Source: Solicoccozyma terricola
Lineage: Eukaryota > Basidiomycota > Tremellomycetes > Filobasidiales > Piskurozymaceae
Direction of reading: 5' to 3'
Length of the DNA stretch: 64,000 bases
Assembly (NCBI GenBank): GCA_001600875.1
Contig: BCLD01000024.1
Coordinates: 106,457 to 170,456, forward strand
Shown here: in pieces, positions 20,319-32,550 of the stretch
How the letters are laid out: each line of letters starts with the position of its first letter
Numbering within the stretch: the stretch's first letter is position 1
The notes under the pieces: generated by a model
Seen by the model: only the letters and a program-made list of their open reading frames with translations
Databases searched by the model: none
What the model was told of the DNA's origin: nothing
Position numbers and translations under genes: made by a program

Positions 20319-22509
20319 CTATACTTTTCAACTTCATCTAGTTTCACACGAGAAATGTCACATTATCCCACATCGTATCAGCCAACTCCAACGGTGCGAG
20401 TCGTTTCCATGCTGATTGGAGGAGATTGCGATGGGGTGCAAGTGATATATGTCACTTGTGGGATGGTGATGTTGGGATGATGTGATGTCGAGATTGCCGA
20501 AGAATGTTGGCCGAGATTTGCAACAATGCTTTCCTAGTTCAAAGATTCGTCATCAATTCTGTTTATATGAACCGCGGATCGTTAGTCGGTCTCGCCACCC
20601 ACTCCCGCCACACCCTCCCTCTAGTACTAGCATGATCAGATTTCTCATCGATCGGGAGCCACCATGGTAGACATGGGTTGAAAAGTATCGCGATCCTTGA
20701 AGATCGGTGAGGCAAATGCCTGGCACGAAGGAATGGTCTGAATGGTTCGTTTTCTCCCTCTATCAGGACAGTGTCCAGGTGGAGATAAGCGCATGAGCGT
20801 CACCATCATAGACGAATGGTCAAAGCGTTCTGGAGCCTGTCGTTGACCGAATTGCGATGAATGTTCTAGGTCGCCATGCGATGGAGATCGTGGTACTGGA
20901 GAGTGTCACCTATGCGTATGGTAGCCCTCCAATCATTGTCTTAATGAGCATTTCGCCTGCAAAATCTACTGATGATGTCTACGGTCAGTATAGATACCAC
21001 ACGCCCAAATTATGTTGGTTCAGCCCAGCGTTGCGCCCCTAGCACCCACGCACCGACACCCGTCTTGCCAGCTTGCGTCTTGACAAAGAAACAACAGAGA
21101 AGTAACGGCAAAGACACTACCGGCGGCGATTATCTCGTATCCCTAGGAACCACCAGCATCAATCTCGTTGATCCGGAGGAGCAGACATCTATGAAAGCTT
21201 CGAGTCATGTCCACCACAAGTCCGTTTGCGATCCCCCCATCTGTCTTCAATGGCTCATGCAGACCGTATCTCGGGCGCCCAGTCAGCTGGCTTAAAGTTC
21301 TGAAACGTAAGGAAAAGAATGAAATTCGTGAGCGACAGGAGGGAGCTTATTGCGGCTCTTTCTCTCTCTCCAGCTGACTTCCCATTCTCCCAGACATGTC
21401 TTTGCGACCCCACCATACTAGACCCCGCTCCAACCTCGAACGCATTTCTTGCAGTCCACATCAGAATCATTCCCGCATCTTCTATTCCACCTCCACATAT
21501 GTTGGTTGGTAGATTCACAACTTGGACGACCACTGTTTCACCCCGTCTTAATAGACGTTGATGACGATTCTTTAGAAGTGAGACAGGAGTGTTCTCAGGT
21601 GTCGATGTATGATCAAGGGCAGCTGATGGCTAGAGAGGGCTTGGGAGGTGCCTTCTCGGCGAGCGGCCGCGTAGTAAGTAGCAATGTACGTCGCTGGAAG
21701 AACGGTCAGTGTGTTATAAGGTGATGTCGGAGGTTTCCGGTACCTGTCAGAGTCTACATAGAGGACGTCAGATGTTTCAGCGATGATGTCAGATGTTTTT
21801 GTCCGGGTTGTCAGTCTTTTTTTATGGGCTGTCAGATGTTTTGCAGGGTACATCGGACAATTTGCGACCGTGGTAAGATTGTATTTAGGCACTCTCTTGT
21901 GGTGAGAGGAGCAGCAAGCCAAAAGCTATATAACATATCAGGTTCGCTGTAGCTCCACGCGGATTCAGAGATGGATTTAATTGCATCTGTCCTGTTGATT
22001 CTGGATAGTTTGGAGCTGAACGTTGCCATCCGCTAAGCGGCGACGCTGCTCGAGGAATCTCCCCTGCTGGCTATCCGCACAATAGACTCGCAAGCAAGGC
22101 CTTGGAATACTGTCCTGGGAGGTAGACTGGGTTTTGCACGGAGACTGGGCAAGCAAAGAATGATAGGGGTGGAAGGAGTCAGAGTATGATCCCGTCATCC
22201 AGTCCCTCGCAGGTGAACACGGAGGCAGGGCAAGATGTTTGCGGGATTAAGCATCCATGTAGCGTCCCGGGAGAGGGTGAAGCCAGTGGTTCGTACAGTC
22301 TGGCTGTTATATAATTAAAGGGAGACGGCGGGGAGTTCCAGAGAGGCGCGCAGTTTCATTGCGGGGTCGATGAGAGTCTGGGTGAGTGCATGATCAATCA
22401 GATATCCTGGGGACTTGCGCCACTCTGACGGAAACCTCTTCCTCATGTGACTTTCCAAAGTACAAATAACAACAGGGAGGTGTTTCCAGTGTATTCTAAG
22501 ACAAGCCTC
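20319..22509. other. Long stretch without a recognised gene
   Basis: About 2.2 kb with only short frames on both strands. TCAGATGTTTT-like words recur between 21770 and 21845 (three weak copies: GTCAGATGTTTCAG, GTCAGATGTTTTTG, GTCAGATGTTTTGC). I see no protein family. Confidence 0.4.
21765..21845. repeat. Short degenerate tandem repeat (GTCAGATGTTT)
   Basis: Three copies of GTCAGATGTTT spaced about 27 and 37 bp apart, plus a weaker one (GTCAGTCTTTT). The function is unknown; it may be simple sequence decay. Confidence 0.45.
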
Positions 22510-23450
22510 ATCTCAAACTTGTCACGGCTGACTCCCAGAGGCGCTCGACCTCCTCAATCGCACAGACCTCTTCTTCCTCTCCAACTGCAACGGCGAGACT
22601 CAGTGGATAATACGTGGCGGCCCTCCGGGATTTTGGGGNNNNNNNNNNNNNNNGGTATGCTCGAACGATGACAGTGTTGCCGAGATCATTTGGCAGTAGT
22701 AACGAGGGAGCAAGTTGTACGCAACTTTGGGCAATCCCCAACTCACCCCACGAGCTGGTTTGGTCCTTCCCAACTTCAAAACGGGGGATGTACTCTATCT
22801 AACGGGAACAACGTAGGTGCTCTTTGAAGCGACGCCGCTGACATCCTTCCCCGTTCGAATCTCGCAGTGTGACCCAAGATCGACGTTGCTAGTTTGTAAA
22901 AGAAAGCCTGGTATTTAGCAGTGTATCAACTGAGCCTTTGCCTTGTATGCCCGAACTTCGTCTGCTGGCTTCCGAAGGAAACATCCGGACGTTGTTGTTG
23001 CTATCCGGCACAGCCAGACTGGTCGCCAAGCAGCACATCACCCCGATATAACTCCATACCACTACAGATTAAACAAGCTGGCGACCATCAGGCGCGGTGA
23101 ATGGGTGGCAATCGATTTGTCCCCAGAGCTTGACCAAGGTTACAACCCAATGAGGGACGATGACCCGACCCGAGGAGCATGAGCGACGATTATATCAGGA
23201 AGTTCACGGTGTCTTCGCAGCCTTTGGTGACTTTCACCACCAGTTTGAGGTGGCGGTTCAGAGGGGCGATAACTGCATTCGAGGTGGCGGCTCCCTTGAT
23301 TTGACTCCATGTATACGGTAGGACTTTGCCATTGCACCGTCTCCCGGCGACGATTTGCTGCCCTTCGTAGCCGGCGGAGTGGGAATCACCCCCGTGCTGG
23401 GACAGGTGCACCACACTGGATCTCACCACATTCCGCCCGTCCTGGAGTAT
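22510..23450 (+). pseudogene. PNPOx-like / ferredoxin-reductase-like flavoprotein, broken
   Basis: Family motifs occur in order but in changing frames: FLNRTDLFFLS-type and IRGGPPGFWG at 22545-22640 (FMN-binding PNPOx part); then, after the sequence gap, TMTVLPRSFG, GNPQLTPRAGLVLPNFKTG and VLYLTGTT; then EGNIRTLLL and KQHITPI; then GEWVAIDLSPELDQG with RDDDPTRVNDDYIRKFTVSS (FAD-binding FR-type part); and LLPFVAGGVGITPVLGQ near 23350-23400 (NAD(P)-binding motif). This is the layout of fungal pyridoxamine-phosphate-oxidase/FNR fusion proteins. Several frame changes and stops, plus loss of the region between the FAD and NAD motifs, show decay. The gap at 22639-22653 hides one junction. The enzyme probably moved electrons from NAD(P)H through flavins. 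Confidence 0.65.
22639..22653. other. Assembly gap (15 N)
   Basis: Run of 15 unknown bases inside the flavoprotein relic, just after the RGGPPGFW motif. Single Ns also occur at 2085, 26441, 26461, 29164, 56714, 56772 and 56789. Confidence 0.95.
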
Positions 23451-24057
23451 CGGTTGAGGATCTGGACCTCGTGGTGAAGATCATCGATGGATGTTCGGAT
23501 CTCGCTCCTCGGACGCGGCGTTATCTGCCACGCACGCGGCAGATGGTACCTTCGTGCCACAAGGAGCTGAGAGCGGCGATACTCAGCTGGCTGAAAGGCA
23601 GGACTGTGGTGTAAAGTGTACGGAAGTTTTGACTATTGAGCGGGGAGACCTCTTCTTGCCTATTAGCCGTATAGGTTGTCATCTTCGATAGAGGCTCCAC
23701 ATGTCTGTCAAATGCCGGGCGTAACGACTGTAGTTATGTTCATTGAAACACCACAATATCAAGAGTACGATCAGGTGGCAAAGTCAAACAAGTTTTGACC
23801 TTCTCTCCTATCCATATTTTGTCCCTCAAGCAGCTTTTCTTCCCGCAAGGCCTCCCCTCCACCCCTTTACCCTGTCACAGTCCTTTGCTCTTCCCTTCCC
23901 TCTTCCCTCTGTTGCCCTACTGCTGCCTCTCATTCTTTTCCCCCCCACCAGTTCTGTCTCCAGCTTCTCATGTGGATGTGTCCATCCTCGCTGAGACGGT
24001 AAGTTGGAACTGGGATCAGACACTCGCTTGGGAACGACACAGTAGCTTCTTGTCCAG
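23451..24057. other. No gene recognised
   Basis: Includes a pyrimidine-rich stretch (about 23830-23960, CTTCCC/CCCCCC) that could be a promoter tract for the small frame beginning at 24058. Confidence 0.35.
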
Positions 24058-24408
24058 ATGGAGGGAGAAAACGAAGGCGAGGGGTATCTTCCTTGGCAAG
24101 GGAGAGGTAAGCGGTCAGACCAAATCCTGGATCATGACACCGTCACGCCGATGGATATCGGGGATGCTGAGGAGGTGGAGTCCCACGTCCACTGTCGGCT
24201 ACAGATGTTTGGATGGGCAGCCTCCGGAGCCTCCTCCAATCGCGTTTTGAGCAGGGAGCGGAAATCGTTGGAAATCGTGAATGTCATGAGCTCTGCGAGG
24301 CCTGCCATTAGATCGAAATCATCAACAGTCCCAATCTTCAAGAAGTTTATTCCCGGTCAAGCAGAACACACTCTGTACATGAGTGTTCCACAGGTTTTGA
24401 AAATGTAA
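24058..24408 (+). CDS. Small hypothetical protein
   Basis: A 116-residue frame from a true ATG (MEGENEGEGY...), preceded by a pyrimidine-rich tract. It has no recognised domain, signal peptide or membrane segment. A GTAAGC at about 24106 could be a donor. Its reality is uncertain; it may be chance. Confidence 0.2.
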   Translation: MEGENEGEGYLPWQGRGKRSDQILDHDTVTPMDIGDAEEVESHVHCRLQMFGWAASGASSNRVLSRERKSLEIVNVMSSARPAIRSKSSTVPIFKKFIPGQAEHTLYMSVPQVLKM

Positions 24409-25039
24409 TTTGTCACTCAACGAGCGACATGTTTGACATGCCTTTAGACCCCGATGTCTTTTCTTTGCTCGAGAACCGAGGCCAGAATCCGATTTACCGT
24501 CCCTCGATATTCCCTCCGAATTGTTGTCGGGTGGTGGTCTTTGATTTCCATTGGATGTCGTCATTGGAGGTCGGTTGTTGTTACCGTTGCGTTCCTCGAT
24601 GTTTCGACCGCCACTGATTCCAACATTGTGAGCGCTGTCTCTTGGTAGACGCAGTACCAAACCTCAGTCGTCGTACAAAATCGGAATGTATTTCCACAGC
24701 TCAAATATTATGTGCACTGTGCGTTCCACCGTAGTTTGCCCCTGCGTCTTGCACGCGACGAGGCAGGCAGGGGTGTGTGGAAGCTTCTAGCGAACACGTA
24801 ATCTTACCGTCGGCGTCGCTCCAGATGGCGCCGACAACCCCAGAGCTGACAATGAATCCCACGGACTGGTACTATAGATACAGGTCACATAATTACCCCC
24901 TCCAAGCGTCCTAAACAATCCCTGCCCGTCCATATTTATCAACGATGCTCTCCAACCCTCCCACGTCATCTGTCTGACGAGCGGGTGTTTCAGGTCTCGT
25001 CCTAAGAAGTCGGAGGAGACGGTTATAGGCGACGGCGTT
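24409..25039. other. No gene recognised
   Basis: Minus-strand frames rich in Asn/Arg (24322-24660) and a further short frame at 24787-25110 may be degraded 3' exons of the kinase at 25040-26434, but I see no motif. Confidence 0.3.
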
Positions 25040-26434
25040 AGGGTTCCTGATGGGATGTGAGATCGGGAGGTGTTAGGCTTTGCTGAATGGGTAGTTCGAA
25101 GGACAGCCACTGTGATGAGGAAAGAGCACGCGCTTTATGCGGATTATACCACACGGGGGTTCTCCTCAGAAACGCCTCGGAATGATCCGTCATTGAAGAT
25201 CGGCTTGCATATATTCGTCTCCCTAATGGAGGGGACGCACTGAGCCTCTTCACATGGTGAAGAGCATGAGAGTCTGCATACCAGGCCCATGTGACCCGGA
25301 AGTGTTGATAGGGGAAATGGAATACGGCGCACAGATCGAAAGCAATCACTCCATCACCGAAGATATCGGTCGCAGTTCTTGCCGTATCCCAATATCCCTC
25401 GGGCGCTGGGCGGTTTGACATGAAATCAGTGCCACAAGCCGAGCAATATATTGGACCATGACCTCTCACCCGCATATCCTGGTGTTCCGAGTATTTCGAA
25501 GCAATTCTTGGGATCCTCTTCACCTTCAAGGTCTAGGATCTGTGGTATCACTGGCGTTGTCAGCAAGACCAACCTGACCTCAGCAACACCCCTTCAGCGC
25601 ACCTTGGCGTTCCCAAAATCGATCAAGAAGATATCCGTTATCCGCGAATCCTTATGCCTATACAAAAGTTTATCCGGCTTGATATCCCTAAGAAACCACC
25701 CTGATAATGAACGAAAGCGAGGATATCGAGCATGACGCGAATGATCTGTTTGGTTGCTTGTTCGGTGAATTGGCCGCGGGCGTTCAGGCGTTCGAGGAGT
25801 TCACCGGGGTCTAGGTAGGGGAAGGCGAGGTAGTAGGATGACGAGGATTCATACCAGCTCGCGGCGGAAGGATTTGTCAATGAAATGACTGGGAAAGGGA
25901 AGGTGGAGTGCTTACTCCAGACAATAGCCTGGAGATCACGAAGAGGGGTGTTCATCAAGACCCAATCTTTTCAGTATAAATTTTATCACTTACAACCACG
26001 GGTATGATTTCTGAGCTTTTCAAACCCACTGTAACACATCAAAACCCATCAACGTAAGTTCTCGCGGTCAGGCACCACCAACAAATATCACCAAAGGATA
26101 TCCACACCCTCACCTTCTCGAGAGCTTGAAATACTCTGGATTATTCCTGACAGCCTCCTTTTTCACCATTTTGAGCGCAACGACCAACCCCTCTGTGCCT
26201 TTCCCGGATTGTGCCGTAACGATCCTCTCCCCATGCTTGGCAGCAGCAGGATCAACAGTCCATCTATTCTGTAGAGCCAATTACTGTTCTTCGATAGGCG
26301 TGAAAGTGTTGGATGCCGTCTTGCTAGTCGACTTCACTGTATGCACCAGTTCCGATAGGTGCTGAGGAGAAGAGTTCGAAGTCATTACGACGGGCGTGGC
26401 AATGAAGATCCTCGGCGAATATGGAGGCAAGCAT
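25040..26434 (-). pseudogene. Ser/Thr protein kinase, probably frameshifted
   Basis: Read right to left, the kinase subdomains appear in order. The glycine loop IGTGAYSEV is near 26335-26360. After an intron comes VVALKMVKKEAV with the ATP-binding Lys (near 26170-26195). Then YLAFPYLDPGELLERL (about 25800-25830), the catalytic loop RDIKPDK (about 25670-25690), the metal-binding DFGNAK (25602-25620) and, after an intron with gt/ag ends, GTPGYAAPEGYWDT with the APE motif (about 25395-25430), followed by DIFGDGVIAFDL. Introns are about 60 nt. Between HYQGG and RDIKPD one base is missing with no intron to explain it. The aC-helix region between 25990 and 26080 is also unclear. Two Ns lie just beyond the start region (26441, 26461). 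The subfamily is uncertain. Confidence 0.7.
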
Positions 26435-26559
26435 GGCGGGNGAGTCGCTTGTCGTGGGGGNTTTCAAAATGGGCGTGCTCTCTTTACAGAGTCGGCCCAT
26501 CCTTCTTTGTGCCAAATGACAACTCAGGTGAGTGCGTGCGATTTTCTGGATGTATGCGG

Positions 26560-26789
26560 GGATTACTATCACATTCCTTCGACACTTGAGATTGCACCAA
26601 CCACCAGCTCGGTTTTCGCCTTGCTCGCCGATATCGATGCAGCGTGAAAGGAGTCAGCACCGGTCTCCAGCGATAACTTAGATTAAAAGTCAACAGATTA
26701 AGAGTCGTGCTTGTTAAGATTGATTTCTCAATGTGAAAAATTGATAATTCTGAGTGGTGACCTTGTAGACATAAACGCAGTTATATCAA
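26560..26789 (+). repeat. Repeat R-G fragment 2
   Basis: CTCGGTTTTCGCCTTG...GCCGATATCGATGCAGCGTGA (26610-26645) recurs at 55105-55142. ATTGATAATTCTGAGTGG (about 26741-26758) recurs near 16295. It links the three R-G sites. It ends where the dienelactone-hydrolase relic begins. Confidence 0.5.
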
Positions 26790-26912
26790 GTGACTGGACC
26801 GGTCGAGCGGTTCGCAGGTAACATTGCCTCACAAGGATACGTGGTAGCTTGTCCAAGCTCCTTCCATGAGTTCGAAGGTCCGGAGGCGATTCCTTATGAT
26901 GCCGAGGGTAAG
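26790..26912 (+). pseudogene. Dienelactone hydrolase family, internal fragment
   Basis: A 40-residue frame, VTGPVERFAGNIASQGYVVA and CPSSFHEFEGPEAIPYDAEG, matches the region before the nucleophile in fungal DLH-family carboxymethylenebutenolidase-like hydrolases. It is flanked by repeat R-G on the left and unrelated sequence on the right. The catalytic Cys/Ser, Asp and His parts are missing. Confidence 0.6.
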
Positions 26913-28100
26913 GAGGGTTTCTGTTTCAGTTGGCAACGACCGATTACCAACACTGAGCGAGAACTTGCATATCGGCGCAGGCACTGACCGAGGCAACAAG
27001 TACAAGGTAAGGCGGCTGGTAATGTTGCTGACGATTGTGTTGTTCTGTGACTTGCACACGAGATTGGCACACACGTCGTTGCCGAAAGTACAGTTGCTGA
27101 GGGCCATTTCCTGCGTGTTTTACGTTTGAGGACGGCAAGTGAAGTCGAAGCACGATGGAATGAACGGATTGAACGGATAAGGAGCGACGAACGTCATATT
27201 CGCAGCTTCTCGGTACAAGGAGTTGCATTTATTGCTGAAAAGATACAACGCATGTGGCTTGGATAGCTCTGTCCTTAAGCTATTGAGACGGTCGTCGTGC
27301 CTGGAATGGTTGGGGGACCTGACATACTTCGGTGGTTGTACGACCCGGACAGTGTAGATCCACAGCGGCCGCAATGCCCATCTGAGTAATCAATTCTCCT
27401 TCCCCAGGGGTGGGACCACATATGTGCTGTAGTGTCGGAAAGATTGCGATCATAAGGGTCACACTGTGATTTCGTTTGTGTTCCGCATCATGTGGGTACC
27501 ACAACGGTGGCAATTTCGATCAATCTTTCTCGGCGCCCAGCTAATCTGTCTTCCACGGCATCATAACACCCTCCACGAACGACGTGGTCGCTGCTGCTGT
27601 CCCGGAGAATGGTTAGGGGGTTGATATGCAAGGTTAGGGGCAAATAATTGTGACTTTGATCCAGAAAGGGTCTGAAGGTGTGTTCACAGTAAGACTCGAA
27701 TGGTGTAGAATGTTGACGATCTTATCGCGCCAGCCGAAGTTGCACTCTTCGTCTAACTCGTAAATGACGTTTCTCCGATTAGGCTTTGCAACGAAAAGAC
27801 AGGCTGTCTTTTGGCGGTACCACTTGCTCGGGGAGGCACACATTGAGTCTATTTCGGTAACCCTAAGGGAACTCGCTGTAAGGCTCTCCTTTCGCGGACC
27901 AGAATGCGAGATCCAACGATCCAGATCTGCCTAGACGTCTTGAACAACCAGAGTGCAGCGAGTTCGCTGGCGGAGTTGAGGTCTGCCGGATGGGAAGCAC
28001 AGGTCGCGGTCACCGGCGCCTGCACAGTACTTACATGCAAGCCCTCGTACCCTGACTGATCCTTCCCTTCGTCATCCCGGCCAGATCGAAACCTGCCGCT
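26913..28100. other. No firm gene; possible minus-strand cysteine-rich exon
   Basis: On the minus strand 27120-27230 reads ...NKCNSLYREAANMTFVAPYP and continues to a Cys-containing end, followed by frames with NCTFGNDVCANLVC (about 27060-27105). This resembles an extracellular Cys-rich protein, but I cannot assign a family or exon chain. A 19-bp palindrome lies at 27794-27812. Confidence 0.3.
27794..27812 (-). repeat. Lone 19-bp palindrome
   Basis: AAAAGACAGGCTGTCTTTT (G-centred), preceded by GCAACG as in the element ends at 8841 and 48223. No partner palindrome was seen nearby. Confidence 0.75.
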
Positions 28101-30849
28101 AGTAATTATGGGTTAGTTACCCAATGGAGTCTCGGGTACTCTTGTCGTGCAAAGCCGTCGCATTCAATTTTTTTCGTCCTTTCACACCCCCACCATGCAG
28201 CACAACATCGGCCGCCAGCAGCTGCACCTGCCTCTCCCTTGCAACATTCCCGACTTCCCCGCGTCTGTTCGCCAGCATACATCCACCGCACCCAAGGAAA
28301 AGTCCGTGCCGTCGAGGAGAGTGGTGCAACCCATATCGGTCTCAATGGTAATTATCTTATTAATTATCTTATACAACATCATTTTACAGATGCTAGTCGG
28401 CCATCGGCTAACCTCCGAGGCATCGCTACACCATGCTGATGACAGGCGATACGTCTCTGCCAGGGTTTTCCAAACCCGGACCTTCCGGGTTGCCGGCAAC
28501 GATGGACAGAAGGGGAACTTGGCGATGTCTGAAAGGTGTGCTACAGAGGGATGGAATTCAAGCCCTGTATTGAGATACAAAATCGGGGCGGGTTCGACTG
28601 AGTGTGAGCGCCAACAGCCGAGCAAGCATACACCATGGAGCTTTCCGCCTGCTGACCCCCAGTGAATGCATCTGAGTAGTGGCATTCAGTTTGCTGTATT
28701 CGAAAGGGTAAATTTCGAACTCCACCTCTGCCTCTTCCTGAGAACGCGGGGTTACTTCACAGGTCCAGGAAGCTCTAGGCTGACGCTCGTGTCCTGTTGG
28801 ACATCGCACGTTGCGGCTTTCTATGCACGAAAATAGTAGCAGCATCCTTACTAGAGTTGGGGTGACCTTCCAGCAGAGCACCACCACAAAGACGGTGTTC
28901 ATAACCTCCTGTCCATCCGTCAGGGGTCCGATATGAGAAGGAATATGCAGTTGGACATACTCTGCAAATCGGGTGCTACAATACCACTGATTCTGGACGT
29001 TCGACCGTGGTTGTTTTATGCTGTGCTGTTCCACCCGGTGCGTTGATCAAGCGCGCCAACGAGCGTGTGGGGGAAACAACCGTGCAAGAATATGCAGGTC
29101 GGACCGCGGTCCACGGATCAATGCCTCTCATCAAGTTAGGGCCATGACCTCACCGGGAGGCCCNCCCCCCCCCCCTCACTTCGCGCCGCGCGTAAATAAA
29201 ACGCGGAACCCTCGGATTTTTCAGAGCGACGGAACCAACCCTCGTTCTGGACGCTCAGACACCCGACGATGATGCCAAAGAGCCACAACGAGAATGAGGA
29301 GAGGTGGAGGATGTAAGGGCGCCGGCGGGAGAGCAAAACTTCCCCGATCAACGTCTGCAGGTCAGGGCGCCGACTTGATCCGAACAAACATGATGGCCAG
29401 GAGGCAGATACGGTTTCTTCCATCATGTCGCCACACAGCTGACGACGGGGAACGTCTCGTGTTATTCCGATGATCGCCGCTGGCAATGGCTTCCCCTGAC
29501 GATTGGATGGCAGCGCATACGACACCAACGGAGGACTGAGTCCACGCGAACAGTTACCTCGTTGCGTCTTTATCGCATACACCCATGCCCACCCACCCTC
29601 ACTACGAGGAAGCAGCCATGACCGAGTACTTAGACCGAACCATGCCTGCCATCCAATGTCGCCTCGTCGCATTCAGTTATCTGCCCATGCTCCCTGCGCC
29701 TCGTCCAGCCTCGATTCGTCGTTATCCAAGAACAAGAATAACCCCTTTGACATCCACTTCCCACTTCGCACTACCGCACCGCCAAAGGCTTAATGACTTG
29801 GCCGCAGAGTCACGCCACGTCGAATTCCTCTCATGTCTCTGTCCTTCCGTCCTCATCAAACTCGTCCTTTGCTGCCGCCGTAGCAGGGATACCGATGAGA
29901 GAGGCCGCCCCAGGGATGTTAAGGTGGAGTCTAGGACAAGGGGCGTTGGTATGTCAGCAGCAACATGCGCCTGCGGCAGCGACGTTGCTGAACCGCCTGA
30001 ATAACAGCCGACCGTCCACGCTTCAGACCGTCAGCGACAACAGCGGCGATCCCGATCGTTGTCTTTGTCGTCCCAGCCTGTCAAGAAGCCGGCGGCCTCT
30101 CCCTACTATGGCCACGAGTCACAAAAAATCGCTTCCATGCTGAGTGATAGTGATGTCTGCGTTGGACGGGTTGGCGAAAATGGCGTTGTTGCCCATAATA
30201 GCGGGTGGGGGAAAGAAACTGGTTACTTTGGACCTGTTGCGTAGTGCTTCTCGTTGTTTGGTTCGTTGAATTATCAAGAGATCAGTGTAAACGGGATGCT
30301 TCCCCTTTTCCTTTATAGCGCTTTCCATAGACAACTTTGAGTGGTCTGTGGCAAAATGACGCAAGTGACGCACTGTCATCGGAAAGGAATGAAAGGAAAA
30401 GCAGGTGCAAGGGGAGTGGGGTGGGTGCTTCTCCCTGCCAGTCTTCCCTCCCAGCCTTTGGAGTTAGGTGGAAATAGATGAAGTGGGTGTTACACTACCT
30501 ATGTCAATTGACATTATATAGACCGGTGTTGGAGCCTGAGTGTATGGAGGAACCAAACCCCCACACCCCCTTTCTCGGTCAATCGCCTTCTTCTCTTCCT
30601 GCATCCCCAACCCTCCCGCTCGCTCCATTCACAAAGCCAGCAGAGGAGGTTCGCGTCTGCCCACGCAAAGGAAAGAGACCCAAGAAAAGACAGCCTGTCC
30701 TTTCACAAGTAGCGGACTTGGTGTTAAAAAAAAACGCTACAAGGCCTACGGTCCCGATATTAGCCAATCTGAGAAAGCATTGGCACCATGGACCCGCTCC
30801 TCGGCCTGTTGGGCATGCTTTGCTTGGCTGGGTGACGGCAACGTCAGGG
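28101..30849. other. Long stretch without a recognised gene
   Basis: Several open frames overlap on both strands (for example 28147-28665 plus, 28182-28685 minus, 29136-29672 minus, 29593-30244 plus). None shows a family motif, and their codon patterns conflict. A poly-C run with one N lies at 29161-29175. A variant palindrome is at 30685-30703. Confidence 0.4.
30685..30703 (+). repeat. Lone palindrome, one mismatch
   Basis: AAAAGACAGCCTGTCCTTT: one base off the perfect palindrome. It has no partner nearby. Confidence 0.6.
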
Positions 30850-31307
30850 GTCAGCGGAATGTCTAAATGATCAAAGCTGAACATCCACTCCTCTTCATAG
30901 TTCCACCAGTCCTCCAATCTACCTTGCGTAGGATCAGGAGATAAGACGAGGATGGCAAAGCTGACGGTGAAGAACTGCAGCAACCCGGGATCGGAATAAT
31001 CAAGGGGTGGGGGTTGTGGGAAGACGCTCACCGCCGCACGCTGTCTCCACCCAAATTGCCAGTCCAGTCCAGCACTCGCCCGCTTAGAATGCGTTGGTCG
31101 TCGCCTGCTCACCCACAATGGTAACCAACCGGTCCACGGTTTCTTGCCCCACTCCCATTCGAGATGCAGCGCAAGGATGATGATCAGGAGCAGACTCGTG
31201 AGTGTGAACGCGTTGCCGATCCACACGGCACCGCACCGCATCGAAACCACCACCATCGTCGAAGGTTCCGTATCGCGCCGTTCAAACCCCATCCGATGAC
31301 GAACCAT
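30850..31307 (-). CDS. Possible small membrane protein, uncertain
   Basis: From ATG 31307 the minus strand reads a 35-residue polar lead, then one strong membrane helix (NAFTLTSLLLIIILALHL), then WPxG-like GWLPLW, where a gtgagc...gacag intron (about 70 nt) can be drawn. A second gtgagc...ctgcag intron would follow a 9-nt exon. After it, FFTVSFAILVLSPDPTQ is again hydrophobic. I do not recognise the family, and the tiny exon makes this model weak. Confidence 0.25.
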
Positions 31308-31759
31308 GTGTCAATCTCCCTCGTCAAGGCCTCAAGACCATTCCTACGAGTCAGTGATGGCTACGTTCACCGGTAGCAGTGGACACCCGCGATTCTCCGA
31401 GTGAACGCCAGTCACGTAGCGAGCTGGTCGTAGTCGTGGCGGTGGTAGTAGTAGTGGTGGTGGTGTTCGCGGCTATCAGTGTCAGTGCTGTCATTGTCAC
31501 GTTGTGTGCATGGTCGTGTCAGCGGCTGCCTCCCGGATGTTCGCGATGGTCCTCATCGGCTTGACCGAGTGGGATACTTTTGTCAGCCTTCTGCGAAGAT
31601 TGCTGTCCCAGTACCGGCACATCCAACGCATCATTGACACTGCGGTGAAGACATTCTCAGCCTCTTTCTCGTAAGCGTCGACTTCCTCCTTTGGGAGGCC
31701 CGTAGTAGCCCCGAATGCGCTTTCCACGCCCTCGAAAAGCAGATCGCCTATCTCTTTGA
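31308..31759. other. No gene recognised; GTG/GTA-rich tract
   Basis: Holds a low-complexity GGTGGTAGTAGTAGTGG-like tract (about 31438-31470). Minus-strand frames at 31500-31770 abut the NACHT relic at about 31765. Confidence 0.4.
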
Positions 31760-32550
31760 TGGCCCCCCGATCTGGACAGTGCCGACTTCCTAAAATGGCA
31801 CGACGAACAAGCAAGCAAACTGCTCTGGATCAAGGGAGATCCCGGCAGGGGCAAGACGATGTTGCTCTGAGGCATTATCAACGAGCTGGAGGCGACTGCG
31901 AAAACCGGACTTTTGGCCCTTTTCTTCTGCCAAGCCACCAACTTCCAGATCAAAACTGCCAAGGCTGTGCTACGCGGCCTGATCTACCTGCTCCTGGACC
32001 AGCAGCCATGTCTCCTCTGTCACGTCCGGAAGAAGTACAATAATGCTGATAAAGCAATCTTCTAGGAAGCGAACGCATGGTTGCCCTGTCCGAGATCCTT
32101 ACCAACATTCTCCAGGACCCGAACTTGCCGAGCACCTTCCTAATCATCGACGTGCTCGATGAATGCCTCACAGACTTGACGTGACTTCTCGACTTCATTG
32201 CAAAGAACTCATCTGCATCTCCTCCCGTCAAGCGGATCGTGTCTAGTCGCAGTTGGCCGCCGAACATTGAGGAGCGGCTCAGAATGGCCGAGCGGAGAGT
32301 GACGCTCTACCTGGAGTTAAATACAGAGTCTGTGTCAAGTGGTGTTTCCTTCTACATCGGATATAAAGTGCTGGAATTGGTGAAGCTAAAGAGTTACGAC
32401 AAAAAGACTGAAACCGCCATTCGGACATATCTGTCCCCAAATGCAAGGAACACATTCCTCTGGGTGGCTTGGGTCTGCAAACAACTGAAGGAGACTCCAC
32501 GATACACAAGCATGACCGATGCATCCCCATATTCCGGTGAAGGTGCTAGA
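31760..32550 (+). pseudogene. NACHT-domain STAND NTPase (fungal NLR), broken
   Basis: The frame DSADFLKWHDEQASKLLWIK leads into the P-loop GDPGRGKTMLL (about 31830-31866). Then comes EANAW, SEILTNILQDP and the Walker B motif FLIIDVLDEC (about 32135-32165), followed by the fungal NACHT features VSSRSWPPNIEERL and LYLELNTESVS, then YKVLELVKLKSYDKKT and NTFLWVAWVCKQL. Disabling changes are a TGA directly after the P-loop (about 31868), a TAG where DKAIF-EANAW needs Glu (about 32064), a frame change after EANAW and a TGA after the DECLTDLT motif (about 32180). No N-terminal effector or C-terminal repeat domain is attached. Such proteins act in non-self recognition and programmed cell death in fungi. 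Confidence 0.8.

Noticed and set aside
22850..22870. GTTCGAATCTC resembling a tRNA B box
   Set aside because: No A box, acceptor stem or cloverleaf fits around it, and it lies inside the flavoprotein relic.
28147..28685. Long overlapping frames on both strands
   Set aside because: Neither strand shows a domain, signal peptide or plausible splice pattern; opposing frames of similar length suggest chance.
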